DNA of 64,000 nucleotides, taken from NCBI RefSeq assembly GCF_963667555.1, contig NZ_OY763421.1, forward strand, positions 947,562 through 1,011,561, given 5' to 3'. Below are positions 1 to 9,730 of this stretch, piece by piece. A program made the translations under genes and the position numbers. Origin of the DNA: an uncultured Methanolobus sp. GTDB lineage: Archaea; Halobacteriota; Methanosarcinia; Methanosarcinales; Methanosarcinaceae. The notes beneath the pieces are model-generated. The model was not told the DNA's origin. It saw nothing but the letters and a program-made list of their open reading frames with translations, and searched no databases. The first letter of the stretch is position 1. Each line of letters opens with the position of its first letter.

Positions 1-100
1 CCATGCCAGATTATTTTATTTTGCTTTGAAATTTTAAAACTATTCAACTTACGTGAACAAATTGGAAAGTATTAAATAACTTTTACTTATACTAGAATAT

Positions 101-1444
101 ATGAGAAGTAATGAAATTATTATATTGTTGCTAATAAGTATATTTGCACTACTCTGTGTAGGATGTTTTGAAAATTTAGATTCTGATAGCTCTTCAAACT
201 CTGTTTCTACAATAATCAATACAAAAGTATTTCAAAATGGGATGACAAATACGCAATCCACACTAAACGCGAACTCAGTTGAAAATTATGATATTGCAGC
301 TGCCAATAATGCTTTTGCTTTTGACATCTATTCAATGACAAAGAACAACGACGAAAATATATTCTTTTCTCCGCATAGTATATTCAGTGCAATAGCAATT
401 TGCTATGATGGTGCTGAAGGGACTACTAAAGAACAAATCGCAAATGTATTTTATTTCCCTCTTGATAAGACTATTTTAGAAATCAGCTTAGGTGAAATGA
501 TTAATGAAATTAATTCAGAAGCTGAAGATTATGAACTGGAAACTGCTAATGCGCTGTGGATACAGAAAAGCTATCCAGTAAAAAAGCAGTACATTTCTAA
601 TGTTGATAACTACTATTCTGGAAAAGTCGAGAAACTAGATTTTGTTGGACAGCCTGAAAAGTCAAGAAATACAATTAATGATTGGGTAGAAGCAAAAACG
701 AATGATAAAATAATAGATCTAGTTCCAGGAAATGCAATTAATAAAAATACTAGATTGATTATCACCAATGCAATTTACTTTAATGGAAAATGGAAAACTG
801 CATTTGATAAAGAAGCTACAAAAGATGAAAATTTCTATCCATCAGAGAATGATCAAGTTCTTGTAGACATGATGTATGGAATTAAAAAATTTAATTATGG
901 TGAAAGTTCAAATGCAAAAATCATAGAATTACCATATATAGGGAATGATCTTTGTATGTATGTTGTTCTTCCAAATGGTAATGATATAGAAAGTTTTGAA
1001 AATAGTTTTTCCGCTAGGGATTATGAAAAGCTTAAATCTAGCATGGACTCAAAATATGAAGTCAAAACATGGATTCCAAAATTTAAGTTTGAATCCAAGA
1101 CCGATTTATCCAATCAACTAGCAGAGATGGGAATGGTAGATGCTTTTGATGGTGAAAATGCAAATTTTTCAGGAATATATGATGCAGACAAAATATTAAA
1201 TCCAAATGAGAAAAAGCTCTACATATCAAAAGTAATTCATCAGGCTTTTGTTGATGTTCAGGAAGAAGGAACAGAAGCTGCAGCTGCTACATATGTAGAT
1301 ATGTGTGTAAGCGAAAGTGTAGGGTCTAAACCCATACCTATAAGAGAATTTAGGGCAGATCACCCATTTATGTTCTTTATCGAAGATAAAAGAACAGGCA
1401 GTATATTATTTATGGGAAAGATAGAAAGACCAGAATATGAGTAA
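101..1444 (+). CDS. Serpin-family lipoprotein (protease inhibitor)
   Basis: 447-aa serpin. Residues about 7-22 are a hydrophobic signal ending in a lipobox-like LLCVGC, so the mature protein is probably a lipoprotein on the outer face of the membrane, followed by a Ser/Asn-rich linker. The serpin fold runs from about residue 65 to the end. The reactive-centre-loop hinge reads EEGTEAAAAT, the small-residue pattern of inhibitory serpins, and the C-terminal DHPFMFFIED segment is also typical. The loop between hinge and DHPF contains YVDMCVSESVG; I cannot assign P1. Its stop lies 3 bp from the stop of the convergent casposon PolB, so I read it as casposon A cargo in the slot between PolB and the terminal repeat. 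Likely partners would be extracellular serine or cysteine proteases. Confidence 0.85.
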   Translation: MRSNEIIILLLISIFALLCVGCFENLDSDSSSNSVSTIINTKVFQNGMTNTQSTLNANSVENYDIAAANNAFAFDIYSMTKNNDENIFFSPHSIFSAIAICYDGAEGTTKEQIANVFYFPLDKTILEISLGEMINEINSEAEDYELETANALWIQKSYPVKKQYISNVDNYYSGKVEKLDFVGQPEKSRNTINDWVEAKTNDKIIDLVPGNAINKNTRLIITNAIYFNGKWKTAFDKEATKDENFYPSENDQVLVDMMYGIKKFNYGESSNAKIIELPYIGNDLCMYVVLPNGNDIESFENSFSARDYEKLKSSMDSKYEVKTWIPKFKFESKTDLSNQLAEMGMVDAFDGENANFSGIYDADKILNPNEKKLYISKVIHQAFVDVQEEGTEAAAATYVDMCVSESVGSKPIPIREFRADHPFMFFIEDKRTGSILFMGKIERPEYE

Positions 1445-1447
1445 ATG

Positions 1448-4138
1448 TCATAATGACATTTTCTCTAATACTTTCCTCATCTCTTTCGTATTCAAATTAA
1501 ACTCCCTTTCCTTCACTCTATCCTTTAATTTTTTCAACGTACTCCTGTACTTAATCCCAATCTCCCGAGCCTCAGCAGGAGTTAAACCCAGAACAAACTC
1601 CCTTAATCTCTCAATATCCTGATAAGTCTCAACAGTATTGCTCTCAAGCTCCTGCATTTCAACCTTATTGGCTTCCTTACCAATATACACGCATCCTTTA
1701 GGCTTCAGATGTCTCCTTTGCAGTACTCCTATATCTCCTTCAAATTTAGCTTCAGGATGATCTATGTAATCAAGAAATACATCACTTAATGGCTTCCAGT
1801 ATTCCCTTCCTTGAAGTGTATCTCCTGTATTGTAGTCTATAAACTCCTGCTCAACAACAACCTGTGGATTATTGTTGTAAGGAGCAACAGGCTTGACCTT
1901 CTCACCATCTTCATTAATTGTTGCACCGCTACCAACGTACATGAAGTTGAAAGGTTTGATCTGTTTATCAAATGGCTTCCCTTCGTTCATCTTCTCAAAG
2001 CGTCTCAATATCGTTCCTGTTGAAACTGCAAGTTTGGAGATAACTGCATAGTTCTCATATTTTTCCAATACATCAGGTAGCTCTTCAGGATTGAAATGAA
2101 CTCTGAGAATATCCTCCCACAACTTCTTGTGCCATTGGTCTCCTTCCTGCAATTCCCTTTTGAATGGGTTTGTTATGTGTCCTAATCCATGCAGTTTATA
2201 GAACAGCTTCTTGCCTTCAGGAATGATAGTCTTGTTTCCTTCTTTCCTGAACAAACAATATCTCTTAGAACTGATTCCATAGAACCAAATATCTTCCATT
2301 CCGTCCTCTATCTCAAGGATTGGCTTGTTGAAATCATAAGGATTCAGTGAATCGAATAAATGACTCAATTCATCTGCAAGGTGCGGTGGAACGAAGATTG
2401 AATCCGTATCCATATATGCATGTACCTCTCCCTTATCCATCACAAACTTCTCTGCAATAGCAAGCAATAGCCTTGCTCCTGCTGTAATGTTCGCTCCAAT
2501 GGTAGCATTAAAGAATTTCCCAGGCTGTTCATATTTTCCCTTTGAATCAAACTCAACGTTGCTAAATACTCTCAGCTTTTCCTCATCCTTTGGGTGCATC
2601 TCAATGTAAATTCCATAAGTAGTGGAGTTATTGAGGATTTTCAAGGCTCTTTGTTGTGCATCCAGAACATCATATTCATGTGAGTCCTTTGATACTTTCT
2701 TCATTTCATCTTTAATCTCTTGTCTGCGTTCAACAAGAACTTTAATGAGGTTATCTTCCTTTGGATTCACATGAACTCCATAGACCTCTGATTCTGTGAG
2801 ACCTTCCTGTATGCCTTCAGGAATGAACCTGATAGCTCTCTTTATCTTGGGAGTTTTGCCTGTAAGTAGCTTTGAGGCTAGAACGTCAGGGAGGAAGTAA
2901 TACACCGATTCATTCATAGTTATGCGATTAACGCCGATATTGAACGTTCCATCCTCTCCCGCGTACTTCGTTCTAACGGGGAGAATATCGCCATCAGGCT
3001 CGATTTCAACGAGGACATTTAACTGCGTCCACGTATCGCGGTCGAGTGCATCCGCGAATGTGAACGCCTCGATGAATCGCCGAACGTTCTCCGTATCGTC
3101 CGCGTATTGAATTTTATCCGCGATAACAAAATCCCAGAGACCAAGAAGGAGTGTTACGGTTGGATACATACTGAAGAAGTCCAGAACTGTGACCTTAGTA
3201 GGTGTTTTTCTTATCCTACATTCACATCTCCCTCCATAGTAAGCACTCATTATATTCCTAAGAATATCAGGAGGAAAATCTGGATTCTGTTGCATGAAAG
3301 GAGTTATGTTGAACTGATTAAGTGCTTGCTTTCCAAGAGAAGCAGCAGAGTAAATATCAGTCATTGGAATACCTAACTGATATCTTTCATACTCCTGCCT
3401 TACCTTTTTGAACAGCTCATAAGTGGACTGTACGTCCTTGATGTTGTATTCAATATAGTCAGGAGTAATTTTGCCATGCTTCTTTCTTCCCTTTTTCTTT
3501 ATTGGGGTGTCAAATATCTCACAAGCCTTCTCAAGTGTGAGAGATTTGTTGTCGGTTAATGTACATGCAAGATTGGCTACATCCAGAAAATGACCTTTGA
3601 ACGTTCTCTCCTTCCTGTACTTGCCCTTTGCTCTTGTGAACTCCACATTGTATGATCTCCCTGTCAGGTGTTTGATGCGAAGACGTGGATATGTTGTATC
3701 CTCTGTTAATAAGAAAGAAAATCCATCCTTGCCTGAATATCTACCATGTCCGTAATCAAGGATTATCCTTGAGAGGTCGAAGTTGATATTATAACCAATA
3801 CAGAGCGTTTTTCTTTCGTAGACTTCCAAATAGAATATCTTGATGAATTCTTCAAGTGAGAACAAACGTATATTGTGTTTTTCTGAATATTCCTTCAGGA
3901 TTTTATACTCTTTTTCTGAAACGTGTCTCTTATCCCAGAATAATCCGGCATATTGGTACACATCATTCTCATTTACCATAAATGAGCCAAACTTCAGATT
4001 AAAATACATATCCGCTGTTGTCTCTGTATCAAAAGTAAGGACTCTGGAAAAATCAGGCATCTCCTGTTTATACGTGTAAGGAGATTGTTTCTTCGCATCT
4101 CCTTTTGTTGAAAATGTCCTTAGTGCAACGCTATTCAT
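1448..4138 (-). CDS. Casposon family B DNA polymerase (PolB, copy A)
   Basis: 896-aa family B DNA polymerase with exonuclease and polymerase modules intact. Visible motifs: ExoI DTETT (37-41), ExoII NINFD (116-120), ExoIII YNIKD (230-234), polymerase motif A DFFSMYP (319-325), motif B KILNNSTTYG (499-508) and motif C YMDTDS (574-579). The expected role is replication of the casposon. It is the last gene of a leftward operon RHH-HTH-HNH-PolB; its ATG overlaps the HNH stop (ATGA). Codons for residues about 339-405 sit in a strikingly CpG-rich patch (2924-3123) unlike the rest of the gene. It is clearly diverged from the PolB of casposon B, most visibly in the exonuclease domain. Confidence 0.92.
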   Translation of the reverse strand: MNSVALRTFSTKGDAKKQSPYTYKQEMPDFSRVLTFDTETTADMYFNLKFGSFMVNENDVYQYAGLFWDKRHVSEKEYKILKEYSEKHNIRLFSLEEFIKIFYLEVYERKTLCIGYNINFDLSRIILDYGHGRYSGKDGFSFLLTEDTTYPRLRIKHLTGRSYNVEFTRAKGKYRKERTFKGHFLDVANLACTLTDNKSLTLEKACEIFDTPIKKKGRKKHGKITPDYIEYNIKDVQSTYELFKKVRQEYERYQLGIPMTDIYSAASLGKQALNQFNITPFMQQNPDFPPDILRNIMSAYYGGRCECRIRKTPTKVTVLDFFSMYPTVTLLLGLWDFVIADKIQYADDTENVRRFIEAFTFADALDRDTWTQLNVLVEIEPDGDILPVRTKYAGEDGTFNIGVNRITMNESVYYFLPDVLASKLLTGKTPKIKRAIRFIPEGIQEGLTESEVYGVHVNPKEDNLIKVLVERRQEIKDEMKKVSKDSHEYDVLDAQQRALKILNNSTTYGIYIEMHPKDEEKLRVFSNVEFDSKGKYEQPGKFFNATIGANITAGARLLLAIAEKFVMDKGEVHAYMDTDSIFVPPHLADELSHLFDSLNPYDFNKPILEIEDGMEDIWFYGISSKRYCLFRKEGNKTIIPEGKKLFYKLHGLGHITNPFKRELQEGDQWHKKLWEDILRVHFNPEELPDVLEKYENYAVISKLAVSTGTILRRFEKMNEGKPFDKQIKPFNFMYVGSGATINEDGEKVKPVAPYNNNPQVVVEQEFIDYNTGDTLQGREYWKPLSDVFLDYIDHPEAKFEGDIGVLQRRHLKPKGCVYIGKEANKVEMQELESNTVETYQDIERLREFVLGLTPAEAREIGIKYRSTLKKLKDRVKEREFNLNTKEMRKVLEKMSL
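2924..3123. other. CpG-rich compositional patch inside polB-A
   Basis: About 200 bp dense in CG dinucleotides (roughly thirty by eye), while the flanking 200-bp stretches have only a few. The reading frame is uninterrupted; the patch encodes the segment just after polymerase motif A using CGN, GCG, ACG and CCG codons that are rare elsewhere in the gene. The edges are abrupt. Inference: a recombined segment from a donor of higher GC content. Confidence 0.7.
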
Positions 4139-4488
4139 TTATTATTTCCCTCATATCTCTTTCTTAACAAATCAATCTCAATCTCATCCATTCTTTTCCT
4201 GAGTGCCGCATGTGTAAGCAGAACATAGTCAAGTCTCTCCGCTAGTGGTAATTGGCTTGATCTATACTTAGGCGGGAGTTCGTTTTGAAAATGCGTGACA
4301 GCAGCATGACAATTCAGACAAAGAACTCTAGTTTCATCCGAAAAACCTCTTGTGGAAATGTGATGATTCTCGTAGATCTTCAAAGCATAGGGATTGGTTT
4401 CTCCACAAATTTCACAGATACCATTTTTAACAAGCTGTTCGCTCTTAGCTTGCTGTTTTATCTGCAAAATGAAATCTTCGTTGGACAA
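4135..4488 (-). CDS. Casposon HNH endonuclease (copy A)
   Basis: 117-aa HNH nuclease. A zinc-binding pair CEICGE near residue 25 is followed by ENHHIS and then CLNCHAAVTHFQN, the usual Cys2-His-Asn-His arrangement of small HNH proteins. HNH genes accompany PolB and Cas1 in many casposons, where their role is unproven. The gene overlaps polB by 4 bp and lies 28 bp from the upstream HTH gene, so it belongs to the same operon. The paralogue in casposon B is 105 aa. Confidence 0.88.
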   Translation of the reverse strand: MSNEDFILQIKQQAKSEQLVKNGICEICGETNPYALKIYENHHISTRGFSDETRVLCLNCHAAVTHFQNELPPKYRSSQLPLAERLDYVLLTHAALRKRMDEIEIDLLRKRYEGNNK

Positions 4489-4516
4489 ACCTATCCCCTA
4501 CTTGAATAAAGGATGC

Positions 4517-5161
4517 TTAGTTCCTATCATCGTATATTGGCAAGAACTCAGAGTCCTCGATTTGTTCGTTTGCCTCATACAGCTTCTCAAGGTCTGTCTC
4601 AAGTGGGTAATCCTTCCCATCAGCACCCTCTATTGTAACATTCTTGAATGGCTTGAGTGCTGCTTCATCTCCCGTTCTTAATGCAGTCCTGACAGCATTC
4701 AGATACTTACTGACAAGTGATGCATCCTTTGAGTTTTTGACAACAACACTAAGCCTTTTGCCATTGGAAAAGAGCCATCTGCCTCTCTCAATGCTATCGG
4801 TCTTTGTTGCTACCCAACGTCCATTTTTCTTATATACAGCGTTACCAAGATGTTTGAGAGCGTCCTGTACAGTGATTCCCTGCTCCTTTGCTGCTGTGGT
4901 AAGGGATTTACCCTTTCTCATGTCATTTACTGCAAGAACAGCTCTTGTTCTCATGTCTCTCTGTACAGGCGATAACATGTCAAATGACCTTGAAGCAAGG
5001 GATGCATCAGATAATTTCAATTTTCTCAATTGATTCAAGCTCTTATCTGGAAACATCTGATGTTTCCTGATGATCTCCTTTGCATACCTGAAATCTCTCG
5101 GCATGGCTTTGAGCCATTCTCCATAAGTCCTGTATTCTCTGGAAAACTCTGGTCTGCTCAT
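4517..5161 (-). CDS. Casposon HTH-domain protein (copy A)
   Basis: 214-aa protein of a family that travels with casposon PolB and HNH genes. The N-terminal third is basic and highly similar to the casposon B copy (shared MSRP, YAKEIIRKHQ and FPDKSLNQLRKL). The segment MRKGKSLTTAAKEQGITVQDALKHLG (about 80-106) reads as a helix-turn-helix; the C-terminal half is less conserved and ends acidic. Function is not established; DNA binding during replication or integration is an inference. Its ATG overlaps the stop of the upstream 46-aa RHH gene (ATGA), indicating translational coupling. Confidence 0.75.
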   Translation of the reverse strand: MSRPEFSREYRTYGEWLKAMPRDFRYAKEIIRKHQMFPDKSLNQLRKLKLSDASLASRSFDMLSPVQRDMRTRAVLAVNDMRKGKSLTTAAKEQGITVQDALKHLGNAVYKKNGRWVATKTDSIERGRWLFSNGKRLSVVVKNSKDASLVSKYLNAVRTALRTGDEAALKPFKNVTIEGADGKDYPLETDLEKLYEANEQIEDSEFLPIYDDRN

Positions 5162-5298
5162 TCTTCATCCCCCAGATACCTTATGAGAGCCATTCTAACC
5201 ACTTCGGCTTGAGAACAGCCATATTTCTCAGAGTACGATTCCACTTTCTCCTTAAGGTAAGAAGAAAGGCTAACTAGCATTCTTATTTTACTTGACAT
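5158..5298 (-). CDS. Ribbon-helix-helix regulator, 46 aa
   Basis: Short ORF starting MSSKIRMLVSLSSYLKEKVE and ending ALIRYLGDEE. The pattern of a basic beta strand (KIRMLVSLS), an amphipathic helix (YLKEKVESYSEKYG) and a second helix beginning CSQAEVVRMALI is that of CopG/Arc-type RHH repressors. It is the first gene of the leftward RHH-HTH-HNH-PolB operon and overlaps the next gene by 4 bp. It faces the rightward winged-helix/Cas1 operon across about 105 bp that contain a perfect dyad at 5371-5389, a natural operator for it. Casposon B lacks an equivalent at this place. Confidence 0.75.
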   Translation of the reverse strand: MSSKIRMLVSLSSYLKEKVESYSEKYGCSQAEVVRMALIRYLGDEE

Positions 5299-5360
5299 AA
5301 TAAGTCACAATTTCCACTATGTAACTCATCATATCTGTACAGAAAGTGAGTATAAGATTA

Positions 5361-5389
5361 GGTATAAATATGATATAGTTCTTATATCA
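5361..5389. promoter_or_regulatory. Divergent promoter with perfect dyad (casposon A)
   Basis: A TATA-like GGTATAAATA at 5361-5370 is followed directly by TGATATA-gttct-TATATCA (5371-5389), a perfect 7-bp inverted repeat with a 5-bp spacer. It lies 15 bp upstream of the winged-helix/Cas1 operon start and about 70 bp upstream of the RHH gene on the other strand. Position suggests control of both operons by the RHH protein or the winged-helix protein. Confidence 0.55.
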
Positions 5390-5403
5390 ACTAGGGTATA
5401 ATT

Positions 5404-6276
5404 ATGTATAAAAAAGGGTTAGACTTTGACCAAGAAGTCAGACGTATATTATCCAATCAAGGCTATGTTAGAAGGGCGCAACTCATACAGAACCTAAAGA
5501 ATAAGCATAGAAGTGGTAGTGGATATAGTGAAAAGAGTATCAATAGAAAGCTTGACAGTATGGTAAAAAGAGGTATAGTGATCAAGCTTAAAGGAGATGC
5601 TCTTAAAGAAGCAGGCATAACCGATGAGGATGGACGTTCTAGTTATTTTACCCTTAAGAAATCAGATGACATAAGAAGACATATAGATTCAGTTATTGAT
5701 AATATCTCTTCAGATAATCCCATAAAGCAAAAAATGGCACTTAAAGAACTGGAAAGATATGAGAAACACTGTCTACTCAGTCCTAGCCAATTAGACATAC
5801 TTATAGCCCAATTAGACACAGAAGACATAGACCTTATAGACAATATCCTAAGAATTGTCTATACATACATAGACAAAAAGGATATAGAACCCTATAATAG
5901 ACAAGAAGCTATTAAGATGCTTAGAAGTCTATTGAATAAGTATCCAAAGCCATTACCACATGGACACAAGAACCTTAGAACTCATTTTATCTTTTTACTA
6001 GGACATTACAATGATAGTGCTGTTATTGATAGGCTAAAAAAGGATGCTGAAGAGTTAGATAACCTTCATGAGATTCTTGATTATGACACTGACTATACAG
6101 CACATATAATAGAGGAACATAGGGAAGAACTCTATGAGTTTGAGGAAAAGTTAAGGCTAGAGTGTAAAGAAGAGTCTGCTCAGTTCATTGCTCAAGTAAG
6201 AGTTAGAGCCATGATTCATCTTGGAATGCTTAAAGATCCTTTTGAACAGAGAATTTCTGATGTGGGGAGATTCTAA
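5404..6276 (+). CDS. Winged-helix protein upstream of casposase A
   Basis: 290-aa protein of unknown function. Residues about 5-75 look like a winged helix (ILSNQGYVRRAQLIQNL, then SINRKLDSMVKRGIVIKL); the rest is helix-rich and repeat-like (KQKMALKELERYEKH, LIDNILRIVYTYI), with an acidic end. Its stop overlaps the Cas1 start (TAATG), so the two are probably translated together. Casposon B has no copy; there the Cas1 gene is preceded by a long non-coding region. A regulator or targeting partner of the casposase is an inference from coupling only. Confidence 0.6.
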   Translation: MYKKGLDFDQEVRRILSNQGYVRRAQLIQNLKNKHRSGSGYSEKSINRKLDSMVKRGIVIKLKGDALKEAGITDEDGRSSYFTLKKSDDIRRHIDSVIDNISSDNPIKQKMALKELERYEKHCLLSPSQLDILIAQLDTEDIDLIDNILRIVYTYIDKKDIEPYNRQEAIKMLRSLLNKYPKPLPHGHKNLRTHFIFLLGHYNDSAVIDRLKKDAEELDNLHEILDYDTDYTAHIIEEHREELYEFEEKLRLECKEESAQFIAQVRVRAMIHLGMLKDPFEQRISDVGRF

Positions 6277-7477
6277 TGAAGATGCTCTTACTAAACGGTC
6301 ATGGAATAGATATGCGTGTCAGTAATGCCAAACTGCATGTAAAGGATGGCAGATTTTCAGCAAATGAAGAGCCTGAAAAATACGAGTTCTCGCCTAAGAG
6401 GATTGATATTGATAGCATAGTTGTGTATGGTCAGAGTGGGAATCTCAGCTTAGATGCTATCAGATGGCTTATTAAACACAACGTACAGGTTACTATCCTC
6501 GATTGGAATGGGAAACTTCTCACTACTATGCTCCCTCCTGAGAGTACAAATGTAAAGACAAAATTTGCACAATATCAGGTTTATGAGGATGCAGAAACTA
6601 GGCTGAAGATTGCTAGGAAATTCATTGAAGCTAAAATATCCAAGTCTGAGGCTGTTCTTGATTACCTTAAACAACGCTATCCTGAAATTGAGTATGATTT
6701 CACAGAGGATAAGGCGAAACTTGAGTATGTTAAGTCTATCAGGGAATTAATGGGTGTTGAAGGTGGTATTGCTTGGAAATACTGGAATGAGTTTAACAAA
6801 ACCATTCCCGAAGATTATGATTTCAAGTCAAGGATAGACCAATACAGGAGAGCAACGGGAGCAGGTGACAAAACCAATGTTATGCTCAATTATGGCTATT
6901 CTCTCCTTGAGTCTGAGTTTTGAGAGCTATTAACTCAGTTGGTCTTGATTCGCATGTTGGTTTCTTGCATGAGATGAATCCAAGTAAACACAGCCTTGCT
7001 TATGATCTCCAAGAGCCATTCAGGTTTATTGTGGATATTGCTGTCATTAACCTGATTGAGAAGGGAGTTATGGATAACAAGGGCTTCATCAGGACAGAGA
7101 GCTATTCACTCAGGTTAAGACCTTCAGGAGCAAAGAAGCTCACTGCTGAGTTCAATGCTGTGATGAATGGAAAGGTTGAGTACAGGAAGAAGAATACTAC
7201 TTGGGGAAGTGTTCTTTTGTTGAAAGCTAGGGAGTTAGCTCAATATCTTGTAGGTAAGAGGAAGACAATTGATTTTAGTAAGCCCGTTTATGTTGGGAAA
7301 AGAGATGATACTAATATTCTGAGAAAGAAGATTCTTGCTATTGGTTATACTGAATGGAAGGAAATGGGATTCTCTAAAGGTACATTACACTACATGAAGA
7401 AAAATGCTAAAGCTGACAAACCGTTTAGCCTGAATGCTCATGTAAAGGAGAGGTTGGAATTGTGGGAAGGGTGTTGA
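6276..7477 (+). pseudogene. cas1: Casposase (Cas1-like integrase) A, frameshifted
   Basis: Casposon-type Cas1. The N-terminal beta domain (LLLNGHGIDMRV, RIDIDSIVVYG) and the first catalytic motif VEGGIAWKYW (Glu162) are in one frame, which ends at 6923 as SLLESEF. The remainder (SVGLDSHVGFLHEMNPSKHSLAYDLQEPFR, with the catalytic His and Glu) continues in another frame from about 6920. Adding one T to the TTTT run at about 6915-6918 restores a single 400-aa protein that matches casposon B. As given, the catalytic Glu is separated from the His and Glu. Either the casposase is inactive or the run has a one-base sequencing error. The 5' end is coupled to the winged-helix gene. Confidence 0.88.
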
Positions 7478-8419
7478 TTTAGGGACATAATCAAACTTTT
7501 TAAAATAACCTGCCAGTAGGTAACAGTAAGCTTATTATGGTTTATTGTACTTATTTAAACAGAATATTTCAAGGAGTTAGGATAATTTTTTGTATAGGGA
7601 TATTAATGGTTCGTAAATCTAATTTTATTGTTGAAGGAAAGTGTTTCATTCCCATAAGCATCAATGATCAAAGATACAATAGTTTGATTGAAAAAATCAT
7701 TGATTATTTTTATTGGAAGGGATATGATAGATTAAACTCGAGTAACCCCTACTCTAAAAATTATTTGTTTCAACAAACATTTAGTCGGAGTATACAAGAT
7801 AATGCCCCGCTTAAGTTGAAATTAAAAAAATTCCTTCGATTAATAACAAAAAGCCAATATGACCAAGAAATATATTTTCTAACTTTGAGTAAGCTTACGG
7901 ATGAAGCTCCCATTAACATTAGTTATTCTATATCCCCTGCGAAAATAGAGAATAACTCGGGTTGCATTATGAAAATTAGTGTGGAGCCTGCAATAATTTT
8001 CAAAATGAAACAACTTAATTATAATATAGATGTTAGTGAATCTGCATATAATGATATTATAGAGTACGCTTCTATTACCATCCACGAATTTATAGAAGCT
8101 TTTTGGTTTGACGTAGTTGAAAAACCATGTGCTAAAGACTATCTTTCTATTAGTGATTACAAAAAAAGTTTGATTACTATATGCCCATCTTGTTTTAAAG
8201 TTCCAGAGATTAACATATTGACAGATTTTGTATCTGTAATGATGCCATTTAATGAAGACTATAACTGTGTGTATTCTACAATCAAGCAGGTATGCAGTAA
8301 AGTTGGTTTAGAATGTCGAAGAGCAGATGATTTCTGGAATAATAGTATTTTGATTCAAGATATTTTTGAACTACTTTATTCTTCGTCTATTGTTATCGTC
8401 GATTTTTCAGAAAAAAACG

Positions 8420-9730
8420 GGGGCTGTCAAAAACTTTGGTGTTGCAGAGCCTGGGCTAATTAATAACAATAAATATATATTATGAAAGTGAATATGGTTT
8501 TGTGACAAACCATATCATATCCACTTTCAAATCTCATATTAGCTCAATTCAACTTAAACTAAGCGATTGCATTTCAGGCATTACAAGCTTTGAAGATGCT
8601 ATCACATCTCAATTATCTTCAACTGAAAATAGGAATATTCACAATGAGAAGGAGCTTGTTCTGCATGCAGACAATCATTTTGACCTCCTTTATCCTTGCT
8701 GTCCTGTTTGTGGTTCTAGGAAAGTGATCAAACAAGAATATTACAAACGCAAGCTAAAATTAGCAGAGTTTGGAAGTCAGGTCATTTATGTTCGAAGATA
8801 CTATTGCAAAATTTGTTCTAAAAAATTCACAACACCTCTTGATTCAATTGTAAAAAAAGGACATCAATATGCCCGAACTTATGAACGCTGTATAGAAAAA
8901 GCATACGAGACTGGTTATTGTTCATTCCGACACCTACAAAAGATCTTCACATCACTATATGATTGTTCTCCCTCTCACCAGACAATTTATAACTGGATTG
9001 CAGAGTCAAACAGAATATCAGTATCAAGCGATGATAATCTTTATTCTGGATACTATTGTTATGATGAACAATATATAAAACTGAATGGAAGTCGGTTTTA
9101 CAGGCTCAGTTTGATAGACTCTGTCCTGAATAAACCAGTAAAAGAGAAAATTGTGACAGATATCGAATATGCTACTGTTAAGGGTTTTATTAAAAATGCA
9201 ATAGATTATAAGCCTCTACATGCCATTTCAACCGACCACCGAAGAAAATACAAATCAATTATGGATGAACTAAAAAATCAAGCATCAGCTTTGCATATTT
9301 CATCTGTACAAGCTTATTGGGAAAGATGTGTACAAAAAACTAAAATCAAAATTTATTGGCCCCAGGGAAAAGATCAGCTTATGTTTGGCATTTACAAAGA
9401 TCAAGGAAGTATTTAGAACATATGATATAAATATCGCAATCAACAGACTTCAAGAGATAATCAGTAATATAGAGGAGATTCCTCAATTACTTCATAAATC
9501 AATAGATAAAATTGTAAAAGACTTCGAAAGGTTGACTTGGTTTATGGTGGATGGATTCGTTTCAAAAACAACAAATCCTATTGAGAACTATTATCGACAA
9601 ACGTTACCAGATTCATTGAAAAGGATATTTAAAACACCAGAGGGAATGTTGAACTATTTAAACGTAAAAAGAGGATATTGGGAGGGGAACATATCCAAAA
9701 AAGTTTAACACCAAAGTTTTTGACAGCCTC
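8420..9730 (+). mobile_element. Insertion sequence with 8-bp target duplication
   Basis: 1311-bp IS. Its ends are inverted copies of GGCTGTCAAAAACTTTGGTG at the left, preceded by GG, and the mirrored copy at the right, followed by TC. The direct repeat AAAAAACG flanks it at 8412-8419 and 9731-9738, an 8-bp target site duplication. One transposase gene fills the element. The family is not certain: 8-bp duplications and GG-ended repeats occur in ISL3, IS6 and related groups, and the transposase has an N-terminal zinc ribbon. It interrupts the casposon cargo gene cleanly. Confidence 0.88.
8502..9708 (+). pseudogene. DDE transposase, frameshifted
   Basis: The N-terminus carries a zinc ribbon (CCPVCGS ... 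YYCKICSKKF), then a DDE-type core: YDEQYIKLNGSRFYRLSLIDS (first Asp), STDHRRKYKS (second Asp), TTNPIENYYRQ (third acidic residue). The frame changes near 9272: one extra A in the AAAAAA run would join ELKK to IKHQLCIFHLYKLIGKDVYKK, a normal post-core segment, and continue to 9708. The needed shift is +1, not the usual -1 programmed type, so it is probably inactivating or a homopolymer error. The start is GTG at 8502; no better start is visible. Confidence 0.75.

Noticed and set aside
3840..4079. Rightward ORFs inside polB-A (also 1811-2023 and 3107-3376)
   Set aside because: They lie antisense to a complete, motif-bearing polymerase and have no independent support.
9264..9290. Programmed frameshift in the IS transposase
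   Set aside because: The A-run would need a +1 change, not the -1 slip usual at A6-7 motifs of transposases; a one-base deletion or sequencing error explains it better.
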